A stretch of 55,466 nucleotides of DNA, taken from Phytophthora sp. 'mugwort' (taxonomy: Eukaryota > Oomycota > Peronosporomycetes > Peronosporales > Peronosporaceae). Positions 9,415 through 20,945 of this stretch are shown piece by piece. The stretch covers positions 1 through 55,466 of the forward strand of contig JAUCEF010000061.1 of NCBI GenBank assembly GCA_033558025.1. Direction: 5' to 3'. The notes below the pieces were generated by a model. The model had not been told where the DNA came from and did not search any database. It saw only the letters and a list, made by a program, of their open reading frames with translations. The position numbers were made by a program, and so were the translations under genes. The first letter of the stretch is position 1. Every line of letters starts with the position of its first letter.

Positions 9415-10986
9415 TGTATTCATTGTACACGTTGTGTACGTTTTGCTAATGAAATTTGTGGAATTGACGGTTTAGGTACAACAGGTCGTGGTAATAAAAC
9501 TGAAATTAATTTTTATTCTTCAAATATTTTTAAATCCGAATTTTCTGGTAATTTAGTAGATTTATGTCCTGTTGGTGCATTAACTTCTAAACCCTTTACT
9601 TTTAAAGCACGTTCTTGGGAATTAAAAAAAAAAGAGGGTATTGCTATTTTAGATAGTATTGGTTCAAATATTAAAATTGATATTTTTAATAATGAAATTA
9701 TACGTATTTTACCTAAAACTAATTTTAATATTAATAAAGAATGGATATCAGATAAAACAAGATATTTTTTTGATAGTTTAAAATATCAACGATTAAAATA
9801 TCCATTATTAAAAGATAATCAAAACAATTTTCATAGGATTTCTTGGTTAGATGCTCTAAATATTATTAATAAAAAATTGATAATTACAGATAGTTTTAAT
9901 GCTAAAAGTATTATTGGTGATTTAACTGATTTAGAATCTCTTTTTTTATTAAAAAAAAATTTAAATAAATTAGGAATTTCAAATGTAAATTATGAACAAT
10001 TTTTAAAAAATCGACAAATTAAGATAAATTCTGATTTAGCTTCAAATTTTTTATTTAATAATACTTTAAAATCTATTGAAGAATCTGATGTTTGTTTAAT
10101 AATTGGTAGTGATATTCGTCAAGAAGGTTCTATTTTAAATATTCATTTAATTAATCGTTTAAAAAAAGGAAATTTTAAAATAGCATATATCGGTAATAAA
10201 ATTAATTTTACTTATCCAGTAAAACATTTAGGATTAACTTTTAAAACTTTAATAAATATTATTTTAGGAAAACATGTATTTTGTAAACAATTAAAAAAAG
10301 CAAAAAAACCTTTAATTATTATAGGTAGTAATATTTTAAATCAAAAAAATGGTTTTTTTTTATTATCAAAATTAAAAAATTTATCATTTATTAACCATAA
10401 TATTAATTTCTTTAATTTTCAAACTTCTTTAATTAATTTTTTTGAAATTACTTTTCCAAAATCATTAAATATGTTAAATAATTCAAAATTATATTATTTA
10501 TTTAATACAAATTTACAAAATAAATTAAAAATAACTAAAAATAGTTTTGTTATTTATCAAGGACATCATTTTACTAAAGATGCTCAAAATTCAAATCTAA
10601 TTTTACCTGGATTAACTTTTTTAGAAAAAAATGGAATGTATATTAATTTAGAAGGTTTTATTCAAAAAAATGAACAAATTTTAAATGTAAATATAGAACA
10701 ACGTAAAGATTCTATAATTTATAGAAATCTTTATAAATTTTTATTAAATAAAAATCAATCTAAATCAGAAGCTTTTTTAAAAATTAAAGATATTTTACCT
10801 TATTTATTAAAAAAAAAAATAAAAATTATTTATAATTTTAGTTTTAATAAAAAATTTTTAAAAATTAATATTAATTTTTTAGATTCATTAATTAAAAATA
10901 ATTATTATACAAATATATTAGAACAATATTCAAAAATATTGATTAATTCTAATAAAATTTTCAAAAATCAATCAAAATTATTATGA
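9415..10986 (+). pseudogene. nad11: nad11 3' fragment (5' end missing at repeat boundary)
   Basis: From 9415 the sequence matches 51540 onward, inside nad11. The frame starts within the iron-sulphur segment [16 protein letters not shown] and continues uninterrupted to the TGA at 10984-10986. The first 145 codons and any nad11 start codon are absent; cob sequence lies upstream instead. The only complete nad11 5' end is at 51105. It overlaps the nad1 start by 4 bp (ATGA). This looks like a by-product of inverted-repeat spread into the gene. Confidence 0.9.
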
Positions 10987-11963
10987 TATACACAATTTTA
11001 AAATTTTTAATTTTCATATTACCTTTATTAATTGCTGTGGCTTATTTTACTTTAGTTGAACGTAAAATATTAGCTTCTATTCAAAGAAGAAGAGGACCTA
11101 ATGTTGTAGGTACTTTTGGATTATTACAACCATTAGCTGATGGTCTTAAATTATTCGTAAAAGAAACAATTTTACCAAGTAATGCTGATGTAATTTTATT
11201 TATATTTGCACCTATTTTAGCTTTTTTTTTAAGTCTATTAAGTTGGACAATAATACCTTTAGGTTTTGGTATGTTTTTTACTGAATTAAATATTGGTATT
11301 TTATATTTAATAGCAATTTCATCTTTAGGTGTATACGGTGTTATTATAGGTGGTTGGTCAAGTAATTCTAAATATTCGTTTTTAGGGGCTTTAAGATCAA
11401 CAGCACAAATGATTTCATATGAATTAACTATTGGGTTTTCAATTCTTTCAGTAATTGTTTGTGCAAAATCTTTAAATTTAATTTCTATTATTTGGGCACA
11501 AAAAACGGTATGGTATTGTTTTCCTCTTTTTCCTATTTTTATAATTTTTTTTATATCTTGTTTAGCAGAAACAAATCGACATCCCTTTGATTTACCTGAA
11601 GCTGAAGCTGAATTAGTTTCAGGTTATAATGTAGAATATTCTGCAATGGGTTTTGCATTATTTTTTTTAGGTGAATATGCTAATATGTTATTAATGAGTA
11701 GTTTAACTACGATTTTATTTTTAGGTGGTTGGTTAGCACCTTTCCCTTTTAGTATAAATTGTATTAATTTTTTACCCGGATCTTTTTGGTTTAGTATTAA
11801 AATTTGTTTTTTTGTTGTTTTATTTGTAGTTGCTCGAGCTATTTTACCTCGATATCGTTATGACCAATTAATGCGTTTAGGTTGGAAAGTATTTCTACCT
11901 TTTTCATTATCCTGGTTTTTATATACTGCAAGTATTTTAATAAGTTTTAATTGGTTAATTTAA
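10983..11963 (+). CDS. nad1: NADH dehydrogenase subunit 1
   Basis: This 326-residue subunit links the complex I membrane and peripheral arms at the quinone chamber. It shows [31 protein letters not shown], the acidic loop [21 protein letters not shown] and the C-terminal [13 protein letters not shown]. It is intact, with an ATG overlapping the end of nad11. nad4L follows after 2 bp. Confidence 0.98.
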   Translation: MIYTILKFLIFILPLLIAVAYFTLVERKILASIQRRRGPNVVGTFGLLQPLADGLKLFVKETILPSNADVILFIFAPILAFFLSLLSWTIIPLGFGMFFTELNIGILYLIAISSLGVYGVIIGGWSSNSKYSFLGALRSTAQMISYELTIGFSILSVIVCAKSLNLISIIWAQKTVWYCFPLFPIFIIFFISCLAETNRHPFDLPEAEAELVSGYNVEYSAMGFALFFLGEYANMLLMSSLTTILFLGGWLAPFPFSINCINFLPGSFWFSIKICFFVVLFVVARAILPRYRYDQLMRLGWKVFLPFSLSWFLYTASILISFNWLI

Positions 11964-11965
11964 TT

Positions 11966-12268
11966 ATGAATATTTTAAATCATTTTATTTTTACTTTTTT
12001 TTTATTCTGTCTTGGATTATTTGGTATAATTTTAAATAGACAGAATATTATTATTATTTTAATGTCTATTGAATTATTATTATTATCAATTAATTTAAAT
12101 TTTATTTATTTTGCAGTTTTAATTGATGATATAATAGGACAAGTTTTTTCTTTATTAATTTTAACAGTAGCTGCAGCAGAATCAGCTATTGGATTAGCTA
12201 TTATGATTATTTTCTTTAAATTATATGGAGATATTTCAATTTATAAAATAAATTTATTATCATTATAA
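11966..12268 (+). CDS. nad4L: NADH dehydrogenase subunit 4L
   Basis: This 100-residue complex I subunit has three helices and the conserved [14 protein letters not shown] and [16 protein letters not shown], including the membrane glutamates. The ATG at 11966 is preferred over an upstream TTG. It is the outermost gene before the symmetry axis. Bases 12207-12235 of its 3' end are repeated in the spacer at 12274-12302. Confidence 0.96.
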   Translation: MNILNHFIFTFFLFCLGLFGIILNRQNIIIILMSIELLLLSINLNFIYFAVLIDDIIGQVFSLLILTVAAAESAIGLAIMIIFFKLYGDISIYKINLLSL

Positions 12269-12323
12269 TAAATTTATTTTCTTTAAATTATATGGAGATA
12301 TTAATTTAGAGAAAATAAATTTA
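12269..12323. repeat. 55-bp hairpin spacer at symmetry axis (junction A)
   Basis: The spacer folds as 22-nt arms (12269-12290 with 12302-12323, one T-G pair), then three more pairs and one bulged T, closing on the tetraloop GGAG. The surrounding arms continue the palindrome for 12 kb. Bases 12274-12302 repeat the nad4L 3' end (12207-12235, period 67 bp). The first 34 bases equal the reverse complement of 54412-54445 in the other spacer, so the element lies in opposite orientations at the two junctions. It is a candidate telomere loop. Confidence 0.8.
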
Positions 12324-12626
12324 TTATAATGATAATAAATTTATTTTATAAATTGAAATATCTCCATATAATTTAAAGAAAATAATCATAATAGCTAATC
12401 CAATAGCTGATTCTGCTGCAGCTACTGTTAAAATTAATAAAGAAAAAACTTGTCCTATTATATCATCAATTAAAACTGCAAAATAAATAAAATTTAAATT
12501 AATTGATAATAATAATAATTCAATAGACATTAAAATAATAATAATATTCTGTCTATTTAAAATTATACCAAATAATCCAAGACAGAATAAAAAAAAAGTA
12601 AAAATAAAATGATTTAAAATATTCAT
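12324..12626 (-). CDS. nad4L: NADH dehydrogenase subunit 4L, arm B copy
   Basis: The encoded 100-residue protein is identical to that of the arm A copy. The two nad4L genes face each other tail to tail across the 55-bp spacer, so their transcripts would converge on the hairpin. Confidence 0.96.
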   Translation of the reverse strand: MNILNHFIFTFFLFCLGLFGIILNRQNIIIILMSIELLLLSINLNFIYFAVLIDDIIGQVFSLLILTVAAAESAIGLAIMIIFFKLYGDISIYKINLLSL

Positions 12627-12628
12627 AA

Positions 12629-13609
12629 TTAAATTAACCAATTAAAACTTATTAAAATACTTGCAGTATATAAAAACCAGGATAATGAAAAAGGTAGAAA
12701 TACTTTCCAACCTAAACGCATTAATTGGTCATAACGATATCGAGGTAAAATAGCTCGAGCAACTACAAATAAAACAACAAAAAAACAAATTTTAATACTA
12801 AACCAAAAAGATCCGGGTAAAAAATTAATACAATTTATACTAAAAGGGAAAGGTGCTAACCAACCACCTAAAAATAAAATCGTAGTTAAACTACTCATTA
12901 ATAACATATTAGCATATTCACCTAAAAAAAATAATGCAAAACCCATTGCAGAATATTCTACATTATAACCTGAAACTAATTCAGCTTCAGCTTCAGGTAA
13001 ATCAAAGGGATGTCGATTTGTTTCTGCTAAACAAGATATAAAAAAAATTATAAAAATAGGAAAAAGAGGAAAACAATACCATACCGTTTTTTGTGCCCAA
13101 ATAATAGAAATTAAATTTAAAGATTTTGCACAAACAATTACTGAAAGAATTGAAAACCCAATAGTTAATTCATATGAAATCATTTGTGCTGTTGATCTTA
13201 AAGCCCCTAAAAACGAATATTTAGAATTACTTGACCAACCACCTATAATAACACCGTATACACCTAAAGATGAAATTGCTATTAAATATAAAATACCAAT
13301 ATTTAATTCAGTAAAAAACATACCAAAACCTAAAGGTATTATTGTCCAACTTAATAGACTTAAAAAAAAAGCTAAAATAGGTGCAAATATAAATAAAATT
13401 ACATCAGCATTACTTGGTAAAATTGTTTCTTTTACGAATAATTTAAGACCATCAGCTAATGGTTGTAATAATCCAAAAGTACCTACAACATTAGGTCCTC
13501 TTCTTCTTTGAATAGAAGCTAATATTTTACGTTCAACTAAAGTAAAATAAGCCACAGCAATTAATAAAGGTAATATGAAAATTAAAAATTTTAAAATTGT
13601 GTATATCAT
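12629..13609 (-). CDS. nad1: NADH dehydrogenase subunit 1, arm B copy
   Basis: This copy encodes the same 326-residue complex I subunit as 10983-11963 and is intact. It lies 2 bp upstream of nad4L and overlaps the nad11 fragment end by 4 bp. Confidence 0.97.
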   Translation of the reverse strand: MIYTILKFLIFILPLLIAVAYFTLVERKILASIQRRRGPNVVGTFGLLQPLADGLKLFVKETILPSNADVILFIFAPILAFFLSLLSWTIIPLGFGMFFTELNIGILYLIAISSLGVYGVIIGGWSSNSKYSFLGALRSTAQMISYELTIGFSILSVIVCAKSLNLISIIWAQKTVWYCFPLFPIFIIFFISCLAETNRHPFDLPEAEAELVSGYNVEYSAMGFALFFLGEYANMLLMSSLTTILFLGGWLAPFPFSINCINFLPGSFWFSIKICFFVVLFVVARAILPRYRYDQLMRLGWKVFLPFSLSWFLYTASILISFNWLI

Positions 13610-15177
13610 AATAATTTTGATTGATTTTTGAAAATTTTATTAGAATTAATCAATATTTTTGAATATTGTTCTAATATATTTGTATAATAATTATTTTTAA
13701 TTAATGAATCTAAAAAATTAATATTAATTTTTAAAAATTTTTTATTAAAACTAAAATTATAAATAATTTTTATTTTTTTTTTTAATAAATAAGGTAAAAT
13801 ATCTTTAATTTTTAAAAAAGCTTCTGATTTAGATTGATTTTTATTTAATAAAAATTTATAAAGATTTCTATAAATTATAGAATCTTTACGTTGTTCTATA
13901 TTTACATTTAAAATTTGTTCATTTTTTTGAATAAAACCTTCTAAATTAATATACATTCCATTTTTTTCTAAAAAAGTTAATCCAGGTAAAATTAGATTTG
14001 AATTTTGAGCATCTTTAGTAAAATGATGTCCTTGATAAATAACAAAACTATTTTTAGTTATTTTTAATTTATTTTGTAAATTTGTATTAAATAAATAATA
14101 TAATTTTGAATTATTTAACATATTTAATGATTTTGGAAAAGTAATTTCAAAAAAATTAATTAAAGAAGTTTGAAAATTAAAGAAATTAATATTATGGTTA
14201 ATAAATGATAAATTTTTTAATTTTGATAATAAAAAAAAACCATTTTTTTGATTTAAAATATTACTACCTATAATAATTAAAGGTTTTTTTGCTTTTTTTA
14301 ATTGTTTACAAAATACATGTTTTCCTAAAATAATATTTATTAAAGTTTTAAAAGTTAATCCTAAATGTTTTACTGGATAAGTAAAATTAATTTTATTACC
14401 GATATATGCTATTTTAAAATTTCCTTTTTTTAAACGATTAATTAAATGAATATTTAAAATAGAACCTTCTTGACGAATATCACTACCAATTATTAAACAA
14501 ACATCAGATTCTTCAATAGATTTTAAAGTATTATTAAATAAAAAATTTGAAGCTAAATCAGAATTTATCTTAATTTGTCGATTTTTTAAAAATTGTTCAT
14601 AATTTACATTTGAAATTCCTAATTTATTTAAATTTTTTTTTAATAAAAAAAGAGATTCTAAATCAGTTAAATCACCAATAATACTTTTAGCATTAAAACT
14701 ATCTGTAATTATCAATTTTTTATTAATAATATTTAGAGCATCTAACCAAGAAATCCTATGAAAATTGTTTTGATTATCTTTTAATAATGGATATTTTAAT
14801 CGTTGATATTTTAAACTATCAAAAAAATATCTTGTTTTATCTGATATCCATTCTTTATTAATATTAAAATTAGTTTTAGGTAAAATACGTATAATTTCAT
14901 TATTAAAAATATCAATTTTAATATTTGAACCAATACTATCTAAAATAGCAATACCCTCTTTTTTTTTTAATTCCCAAGAACGTGCTTTAAAAGTATAGGG
15001 TTTAGAAGTTAATGCACCAACAGGACATAAATCTACTAAATTACCAGAAAATTCGGATTTAAAAATATTTGAAGAATAAAAATTAATTTCAGTTTTATTA
15101 CCACGACCTGTTGTACCTAAACCGTCAATTCCACAAATTTCATTAGCAAAACGTACACAACGTGTACAATGAATACA
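13606..15177 (-). pseudogene. nad11: nad11 3' fragment, arm B copy
   Basis: This mirrors 9415-10986: an open frame from the CIHCTRC iron-sulphur motif to the TGA, with no nad11 start because cob lies directly upstream. It has Tyr (KPYTF) where arm A reads Phe, agreeing with the third copy at 51540. Confidence 0.9.
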
Positions 15178-15184
15178 ATTTAAA

Positions 15185-16360
15185 TTATTTATTTTTATTT
15201 ATTAAAGATTTTTTATTAATATTATAACGTACTAAATAAGTTTCTAATTTACCTAAAAATGGTATAATTATTATAAAAAAAAAAAAATAATAAATCATAC
15301 TTATAATACCAATTTCAGTATAAGGATATTCAACTGGACATTGTCCAACCCAACCTAATAATAAAAAAGCTATAACTAATAACCAATAACAAATTTTAAA
15401 TATAGGTCTAAAAGCTGTACTTCTAATTTCAGATGAATTTGTAAAAGGTATTGTTAATAAAATAAGTAATGAACCAAACATAGCTATAACACCGCCAATT
15501 TTATTAGGAATAGATCTTAAAATTGCATAAAACGGTAAAAAATACCATTCTGGTACGATATGTAAAGGTGTTTTCATTGGATTTGCTTCAATATAATTAT
15601 CGGGATGACCTAATGTATTAGGATAAAAAAAAATAAAAATAAAGAAAATCAAAAATAAGATCATTAATCCAAATAAATCTTTAGTATAAAAATATGGATA
15701 AAAAGGTATATTTTCATTTTTTAATGTAATACCTAAAGGATTATTTGAACCAACTTCATGTAATAAAATTAAATGTATCAATACGGCACCCACAATTATA
15801 AAAGGTAATGTAAAATGTAAACTAAAAAAACGATTTAATGTTGGATTATCAACAGCAAATCCGCCCCAAAGCCAATCAACAATATCTTTTCCTATTAAGG
15901 GTATTGCAGAAAATAAATTAGTAATAACAGTTGCACCCCAAAAACTCATTTGTCCCCAAGGTAAAACATAACCCATAAAAGCTGTAGCCATCATTAAAAT
16001 AAAAATAATTACACCAGAAGACCATATAGCTTCTCTTGGTGTGATATAAGAACCATAATATAAACCACGAAAAATATGAATATATACAACAATAAAAAAA
16101 AAAGATGCTCCATTTGCATGTGTATATCTAATTAACCAACCATTATTTACATCTCTCATAATATGTTCAACACTATTAAAAGCTAAATCAATATGTGGAG
16201 TATAATGCATTGCTAAAAAAATACCTGTTAAAATTTGTATTACTAACATAATACCAGCTAACGAACCGAATCCAAAAAAATAATTTAAATTAATAGGTGT
16301 AGGATAATCTATTAAATGATTATTAAGAATCGCAAATAATGATTTTTTATTCCATCTCAT
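15185..16360 (-). CDS. cob: Cytochrome b, arm B copy
   Basis: This 391-residue protein is identical to the arm A copy, with the same ATG choice. It is intact. Confidence 0.97.
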   Translation of the reverse strand: MRWNKKSLFAILNNHLIDYPTPINLNYFFGFGSLAGIMLVIQILTGIFLAMHYTPHIDLAFNSVEHIMRDVNNGWLIRYTHANGASFFFIVVYIHIFRGLYYGSYITPREAIWSSGVIIFILMMATAFMGYVLPWGQMSFWGATVITNLFSAIPLIGKDIVDWLWGGFAVDNPTLNRFFSLHFTLPFIIVGAVLIHLILLHEVGSNNPLGITLKNENIPFYPYFYTKDLFGLMILFLIFFIFIFFYPNTLGHPDNYIEANPMKTPLHIVPEWYFLPFYAILRSIPNKIGGVIAMFGSLLILLTIPFTNSSEIRSTAFRPIFKICYWLLVIAFLLLGWVGQCPVEYPYTEIGIISMIYYFFFFIIIIPFLGKLETYLVRYNINKKSLINKNK

Positions 16361-16407
16361 AATATGAAATGAAAAATTACCTAAAAGCAAAAATAATTAA
16401 TAAAATA

Positions 16408-16974
16408 TTACATATTTATTTTATTATTCCAAGGATTATTAAATTCAAATAATCGGTATTGTTGTGATAAATTAATGGGTTCATAAACAACACGTTTTTT
16501 TAATTCATTATAAAAAATTTCTAAAAAACCACTTAAAGGGAAATCTTTACGTAAAGGATGTCCTTCAAAACCATAATCTGTTAAAATCCGTCTTAAATCG
16601 GGATGGTATAAAAAAAAAATACCAAACATATCCCAAACTTCTCTTTCACACCAATTGGCTGATTGATATATTTTTATAATTGAATCTACCGGTTGTAATT
16701 CATTAATTATTATTTTAATTTTTAAACGACTATTAAAACGAATACTTAATAAATTATAAATTATTTCAAAACGTTTTTTTTTATTAATATAATCTATAAC
16801 ACAAATTTCTGATAATACTTTAAATTGAGTATTTGTATGATTTTTTAAAAAAAATAAAATAGGAATTAAATTTTTTGTAGAAATATTTATACATAATTCA
16901 TTTTTATATAAAGTATAATTTATTATTGGTAAAATCTGTAATAAATATTGACTAAATTTTTTTAATACTTTCAT
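16408..16974 (-). CDS. nad9: NADH dehydrogenase subunit 9, arm B copy
   Basis: It encodes the same 188-residue protein as 7618-8184, with the HPDLRRILTDYGFEGHPLRK signature. Confidence 0.97.
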   Translation of the reverse strand: MKVLKKFSQYLLQILPIINYTLYKNELCINISTKNLIPILFFLKNHTNTQFKVLSEICVIDYINKKKRFEIIYNLLSIRFNSRLKIKIIINELQPVDSIIKIYQSANWCEREVWDMFGIFFLYHPDLRRILTDYGFEGHPLRKDFPLSGFLEIFYNELKKRVVYEPINLSQQYRLFEFNNPWNNKINM

Positions 16975-17137
16975 AAATAAAAAATAATTATAAATATTTA
17001 TAATTATAAATATTTATATATTAAAAAAATAAATAATTTTTTTTCTAAAATAAATACTATAACCAGTATTAGTATATATATAACATAAAATACGATAAAA
17101 ATTAATTTTTATCATATTTTTCAGGATTTAATTTTAA

Positions 17138-17389
<252 letters not shown>

Positions 17390-17603
17390 TTATTTAAAAT
17401 ATCTTAAAGAATAAACTTTTTTAGAATATTTAATTATATAAAAAATTTTAAATTATATATAATATTATTATATACTTTAACTAATTTTAAATTAAAATAT
17501 AATTTTATTAAAAAAAATTATATTAAAATTAATATAGTTAAAATAATTTTATAAAAATTTTTTTAATTTAATAACAATAAATTTTTTTATATTTTTAAAT
17601 AAT

Positions 17604-17957
17604 TTACCATTCTAAAGCATCACTACACCAAATATAAATAAAACCTATAACTAATTCAACTAAAAATTCAATCATAGTCCAAAATCCCCATGAAAAATTT
17701 GAACTTAAAGTTAAAACCCAAGGAAAAATAAAAACAGCTTCTAAATCAAAAATAATAAAAAGGATAGCTACTAAATAAAATTTTACATCAAAAATTTTTC
17801 TAGCATCATCATAAGGATTAAATCCACATTCATAGGCTGTTAACTTTTCTAAATCATCTTTTTGTTTAATTAAACTAAAAGATAAAATGAAAATTAAAAT
17901 TGATAAAAATAAACTTAATATTAAGAATATAAAAATATTTGAATAATTTAATAACAT
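17604..17957 (-). CDS. nad3: NADH dehydrogenase subunit 3, arm B copy
   Basis: It encodes the same 117-residue protein as 6635-6988. Confidence 0.97.
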   Translation of the reverse strand: MLLNYSNIFIFLILSLFLSILIFILSFSLIKQKDDLEKLTAYECGFNPYDDARKIFDVKFYLVAILFIIFDLEAVFIFPWVLTLSSNFSWGFWTMIEFLVELVIGFIYIWCSDALEW

Positions 17958-17992
17958 ATTTATAAATTTTTTTAAATATAATAAATTTAAAC

Positions 17993-18065
17993 GGAAAAAA
18001 CGGGACTTGAACCCGCGACTTATAGCGTGACAAGCTACCACTCTAACCAACTGAGCTATTTTTCC
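17993..18065 (-). tRNA. trnD: tRNA-Asp (GTC), arm B copy
   Basis: This is the mirror of 6527-6599 with the same cloverleaf and GTC anticodon. Confidence 0.95.
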
Positions 18066-18101
18066 AATATAAAATATTATATCTTATTTTTGTATATTTT
18101 A

Positions 18102-18821
18102 TTAATGTAAATTTAAAGCATCATTTATATACATACACGTTAAAATCGTAAACACATATGCCTGAATTAAAGCTACAGCAATTTCTAAACCAACCAATAA
18201 TACAATAATTATTAATGGAATAAAATGTGCCATAAAAATAAAACTATTTACATTTAACATAGCCCAAGCAAAACCTGCAATTACTTTTAATAAAGTATGT
18301 CCAGCCATCATATTTGCAAATAATCGTACAGGTAAACTAATTACACGAAAAATGTATGAAACTAATTCAATAGGTACTAAGATGGGAACTAATGCTATAC
18401 TTGCACCACTAGGTAATAATAAATTTAAAAAATTAAATTTATGTTTTTTAATTCCAATTAAATTAAAACCTAAATAAATTGTTAATGCTAAAGTAAACGT
18501 AATAATTAAATGACTTGTTATAGTAAAACTGTATGGAATCATTCCTATTAAATTACATAATAAAATAAAAAAAAAAACAACAAAAATTAATGAAACAAAA
18601 TATTTACCAGCTTTTCCTATACTAGAATAAGTTAATTCAATTGTAATATTAAAAATCATTTCAAAAATTTGTTGAAAACGTGTTGGAATAAATTTAGTTT
18701 TTATACATGTAAATATATATAAATAAACTAAACCTATTACTAAAATTAAAGAAGCATTAGTAAATACAAAAGGTATTTGAAAAATAGGTAAAATTTCAAA
18801 TTGTTCTAAAGGACTAACCAT
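18102..18821 (-). CDS. atp6: ATP synthase subunit a, arm B copy
   Basis: It encodes the same 239-residue protein as 5771-6490, with the LPVRLFANMMAGH motif. Confidence 0.97.
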   Translation of the reverse strand: MVSPLEQFEILPIFQIPFVFTNASLILVIGLVYLYIFTCIKTKFIPTRFQQIFEMIFNITIELTYSSIGKAGKYFVSLIFVVFFFILLCNLIGMIPYSFTITSHLIITFTLALTIYLGFNLIGIKKHKFNFLNLLLPSGASIALVPILVPIELVSYIFRVISLPVRLFANMMAGHTLLKVIAGFAWAMLNVNSFIFMAHFIPLIIIVLLVGLEIAVALIQAYVFTILTCMYINDALNLH

Positions 18822-18845
18822 AAAAATTATTAATTTTTTAATAAA

Positions 18846-19760
18846 TTAATTACCTCCCCACCAGTAAACTGCTACAAATAAAAATAACCAAACAACATCT
18901 ACAAAATGCCAATACCAAGCTGCAGCTTCAAAACCGAAATGATGTTGTTTTGTAAAATGATGATTAATTAATCTAATAGTACTTACTATAATAAAAATAG
19001 TACCTACAATAACGTGAATACCATGAAAACCTGTTAATAAAAAAAAAGTTGTACCATAAATACTATCAGAAATTGAAAAAGTACTTTCAATATATTCATA
19101 GGCTTGAATTAAAGTAAAAAAAAAAGCTAATAAAATTGTAATAATTAAACTTAAAATAGCATTTTTTCTATCACCAAAAACTATTGAATGGTGTGCCCAA
19201 GTAATAGTTGCCCCAGATGATAATAATATTACAGTATTTAATAAAGGAATACCCCAAGCATTAACAGTTTCAATACCTAATGGTGGCCATAAAGATCCAA
19301 TTTCAGGTGTTGGTGCTAAAGCTGAATGAAAAAAAGCCCAAAAAAAACTAACAAAAAATAGTAATTCACTAAAAATAAATAAAAGCATACCATTTCTTAA
19401 ACCTAATTGTACTTGTTTAGTATGTTGACCTTCATATACAGCTTCTCTAACTATATCACGAAACCAAGTATACATTGTTAAAATAATCATTAAAAATCCT
19501 GTTAAAATTAAGAAATTACTGCCAATATAACCATGAAAATACATAGCACCACCAAAAGTTAAAAAAAAAAGTCCAAAAGAAATTATAAAAGGCCAAGGAC
19601 TTGGATCTACTAAATGATAAGGATGTTTTTGTGTATTTTGTATATTATTACTAATTTCTTTTAAAATTTTTAAATCATTTTGAAATTTATCGATATTAGA
19701 ATCATTTGTTGTAGTTTCTATTTGTAAATTTTTTTTATTAATATAATAATAATTTTTCAT
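18846..19760 (-). CDS. cox3: Cytochrome c oxidase subunit 3, arm B copy
   Basis: It encodes the same 304-residue protein as 4832-5746. The roughly 40-residue N-terminal extension is present here too, so it is not a local error. Confidence 0.97.
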   Translation of the reverse strand: MKNYYYINKKNLQIETTTNDSNIDKFQNDLKILKEISNNIQNTQKHPYHLVDPSPWPFIISFGLFFLTFGGAMYFHGYIGSNFLILTGFLMIILTMYTWFRDIVREAVYEGQHTKQVQLGLRNGMLLFIFSELLFFVSFFWAFFHSALAPTPEIGSLWPPLGIETVNAWGIPLLNTVILLSSGATITWAHHSIVFGDRKNAILSLIITILLAFFFTLIQAYEYIESTFSISDSIYGTTFFLLTGFHGIHVIVGTIFIIVSTIRLINHHFTKQHHFGFEAAAWYWHFVDVVWLFLFVAVYWWGGN

Positions 19761-19820
19761 AAGAATTTTATAATTTGTAATAATTAATTATTTAATGATA
19801 AATAATGTATTTTAAAAAAA

Positions 19821-20252
19821 TTAATCAAAAATAAGATTAAATTTTAATTTTTTTATATTTTTATAATATTGTTTTTTTGTATTGATTGTTTTACTTTTAT
19901 TTTTTGAAGTTTGAATAATTTCGTTTGTTATGTTTTTTAAATTTGCATTTAAAAGTAACCACGATATCGATTTTTTAATTTGTTTATCTTCATTTAAAAG
20001 CATTAAAAAATATCTATCTTTTTTTTTTTTTTTTTTATTTCGTTTTTTATTTGGAATACTTATTGCTTTTAATTTCGGTAATAAATTTTCAATTGATTTA
20101 AATAAAATAAAATTCGGTTTTTGTTTTGTAATTTTTTTTAAAGTAATTAAAATATTTATAAATATGTTTTCAGAACAAGTTTTTTTTCCTTTTTTTAATA
20201 ACATATTTATAAATAATTTTTTTATTTTATACTCTTCGTATTTTAGTTCCAT
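19821..20252 (-). CDS. rps7: Ribosomal protein S7, intact copy
   Basis: This is a 143-residue S7, the small-subunit head protein. The conserved N-terminal helix [20 protein letters not shown] and the [11 protein letters not shown] region are followed by a lysine-rich insert encoded by an 18-base A run. The C-terminal block with [11 protein letters not shown] closes the protein. The start overlaps rps12 by 26 bp. This copy supplies the full frame that arm A lacks. Confidence 0.9.
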   Translation of the reverse strand: MELKYEEYKIKKLFINMLLKKGKKTCSENIFINILITLKKITKQKPNFILFKSIENLLPKLKAISIPNKKRNKKKKKKDRYFLMLLNEDKQIKKSISWLLLNANLKNITNEIIQTSKNKSKTINTKKQYYKNIKKLKFNLIFD

Positions 20253-20607
20253 ATTTTGATCTTGATGTTTTTCGAGAATAAATCCCTAATAAATCATATT
20301 TACCACGAATTACATGATATTTTACTCCAGGTAAATCTTTTACACGACCTCCTCTAACTAATACTATTGAATGTTCTTGTAAAGTATGACCAATACCTGG
20401 AATATAAGTAATTATTGTATACCTACTAGATAGGTGTACTTTTGCTACTTTACGCATAGCAGAATTTGGTTTTTTAGGTGTTGTATTATAAACTTTTAAA
20501 CAAATACCTTTACGTTGAGGACATTGTTTTAAAGCTGGACTTTTATTTCTTTTTTTTTTTTCTAAACGTTTTTGTTTTTTTAAAAATAATTGATTAATTG
20601 TTGACAT
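20227..20607 (-). CDS. rps12: Ribosomal protein S12, arm B copy
   Basis: It encodes the same 126-residue protein as 3986-4366. Confidence 0.97.
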   Translation of the reverse strand: MSTINQLFLKKQKRLEKKKRNKSPALKQCPQRKGICLKVYNTTPKKPNSAMRKVAKVHLSSRYTIITYIPGIGHTLQEHSIVLVRGGRVKDLPGVKYHVIRGKYDLLGIYSRKTSRSKYGTKIRRV

Positions 20608-20624
20608 ATTATTTGTTATTTTAT

Positions 20625-20698
20625 TGAATAATAACGGACTCGAACCGCTAACATTTTCGGTGTAAACGAAATACTCTACCAATTGAGTTAATTATTCA
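20625..20698 (-). tRNA. trnV: tRNA-Val (TAC), arm B copy
   Basis: This is the mirror of 3895-3968. Confidence 0.93.
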
Positions 20699-20700
20699 TT

Positions 20701-20773
20701 GGGCCTAAGTAGATTTGAACTACTGACTTTACACTTATCAGGCGTATACTCTAACCAACTGAGTTATAGGCCC
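20701..20773 (-). tRNA. trnI: tRNA-Ile (GAT), arm B copy
   Basis: This is the mirror of 3820-3892. Confidence 0.95.
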
Positions 20774-20776
20774 TTT

Positions 20777-20847
20777 TGAAGTAAAAGGATTCGAACCTTT
20801 GATTTTCCGTACCAAAAACGGAGGCCTTACCACTTGGCTATACTTCA
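20777..20847 (-). tRNA. trnQ: tRNA-Gln (TTG), arm B copy
   Basis: This is the mirror of 3746-3816. Confidence 0.95.
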
Positions 20848-20862
20848 AAATAAATAAAATAT

Positions 20863-20935
20863 ATGCTTAGAAAGATTTGAACTTTCATTTTATAGATCCG
20901 CAATCTAACGCTTTATCCATTTAAGCTATAAGCAT
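20863..20935 (-). tRNA. trnR: tRNA-Arg (GCG), arm B copy
   Basis: This is the mirror of 3658-3730. Confidence 0.9.
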
Positions 20936-20945
20936 AAGTTTAATT

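Noticed and set aside
9877..10986. Separate 369-residue gene starting at a TTG
   Set aside because: It is the 3' part of nad11; the frame is open from 9415 and matches the full gene from 51105.
19930..20259. 109-codon plus-strand ORF
   Set aside because: It is antisense to intact rps7, and is open only because of poly-T and AT richness.
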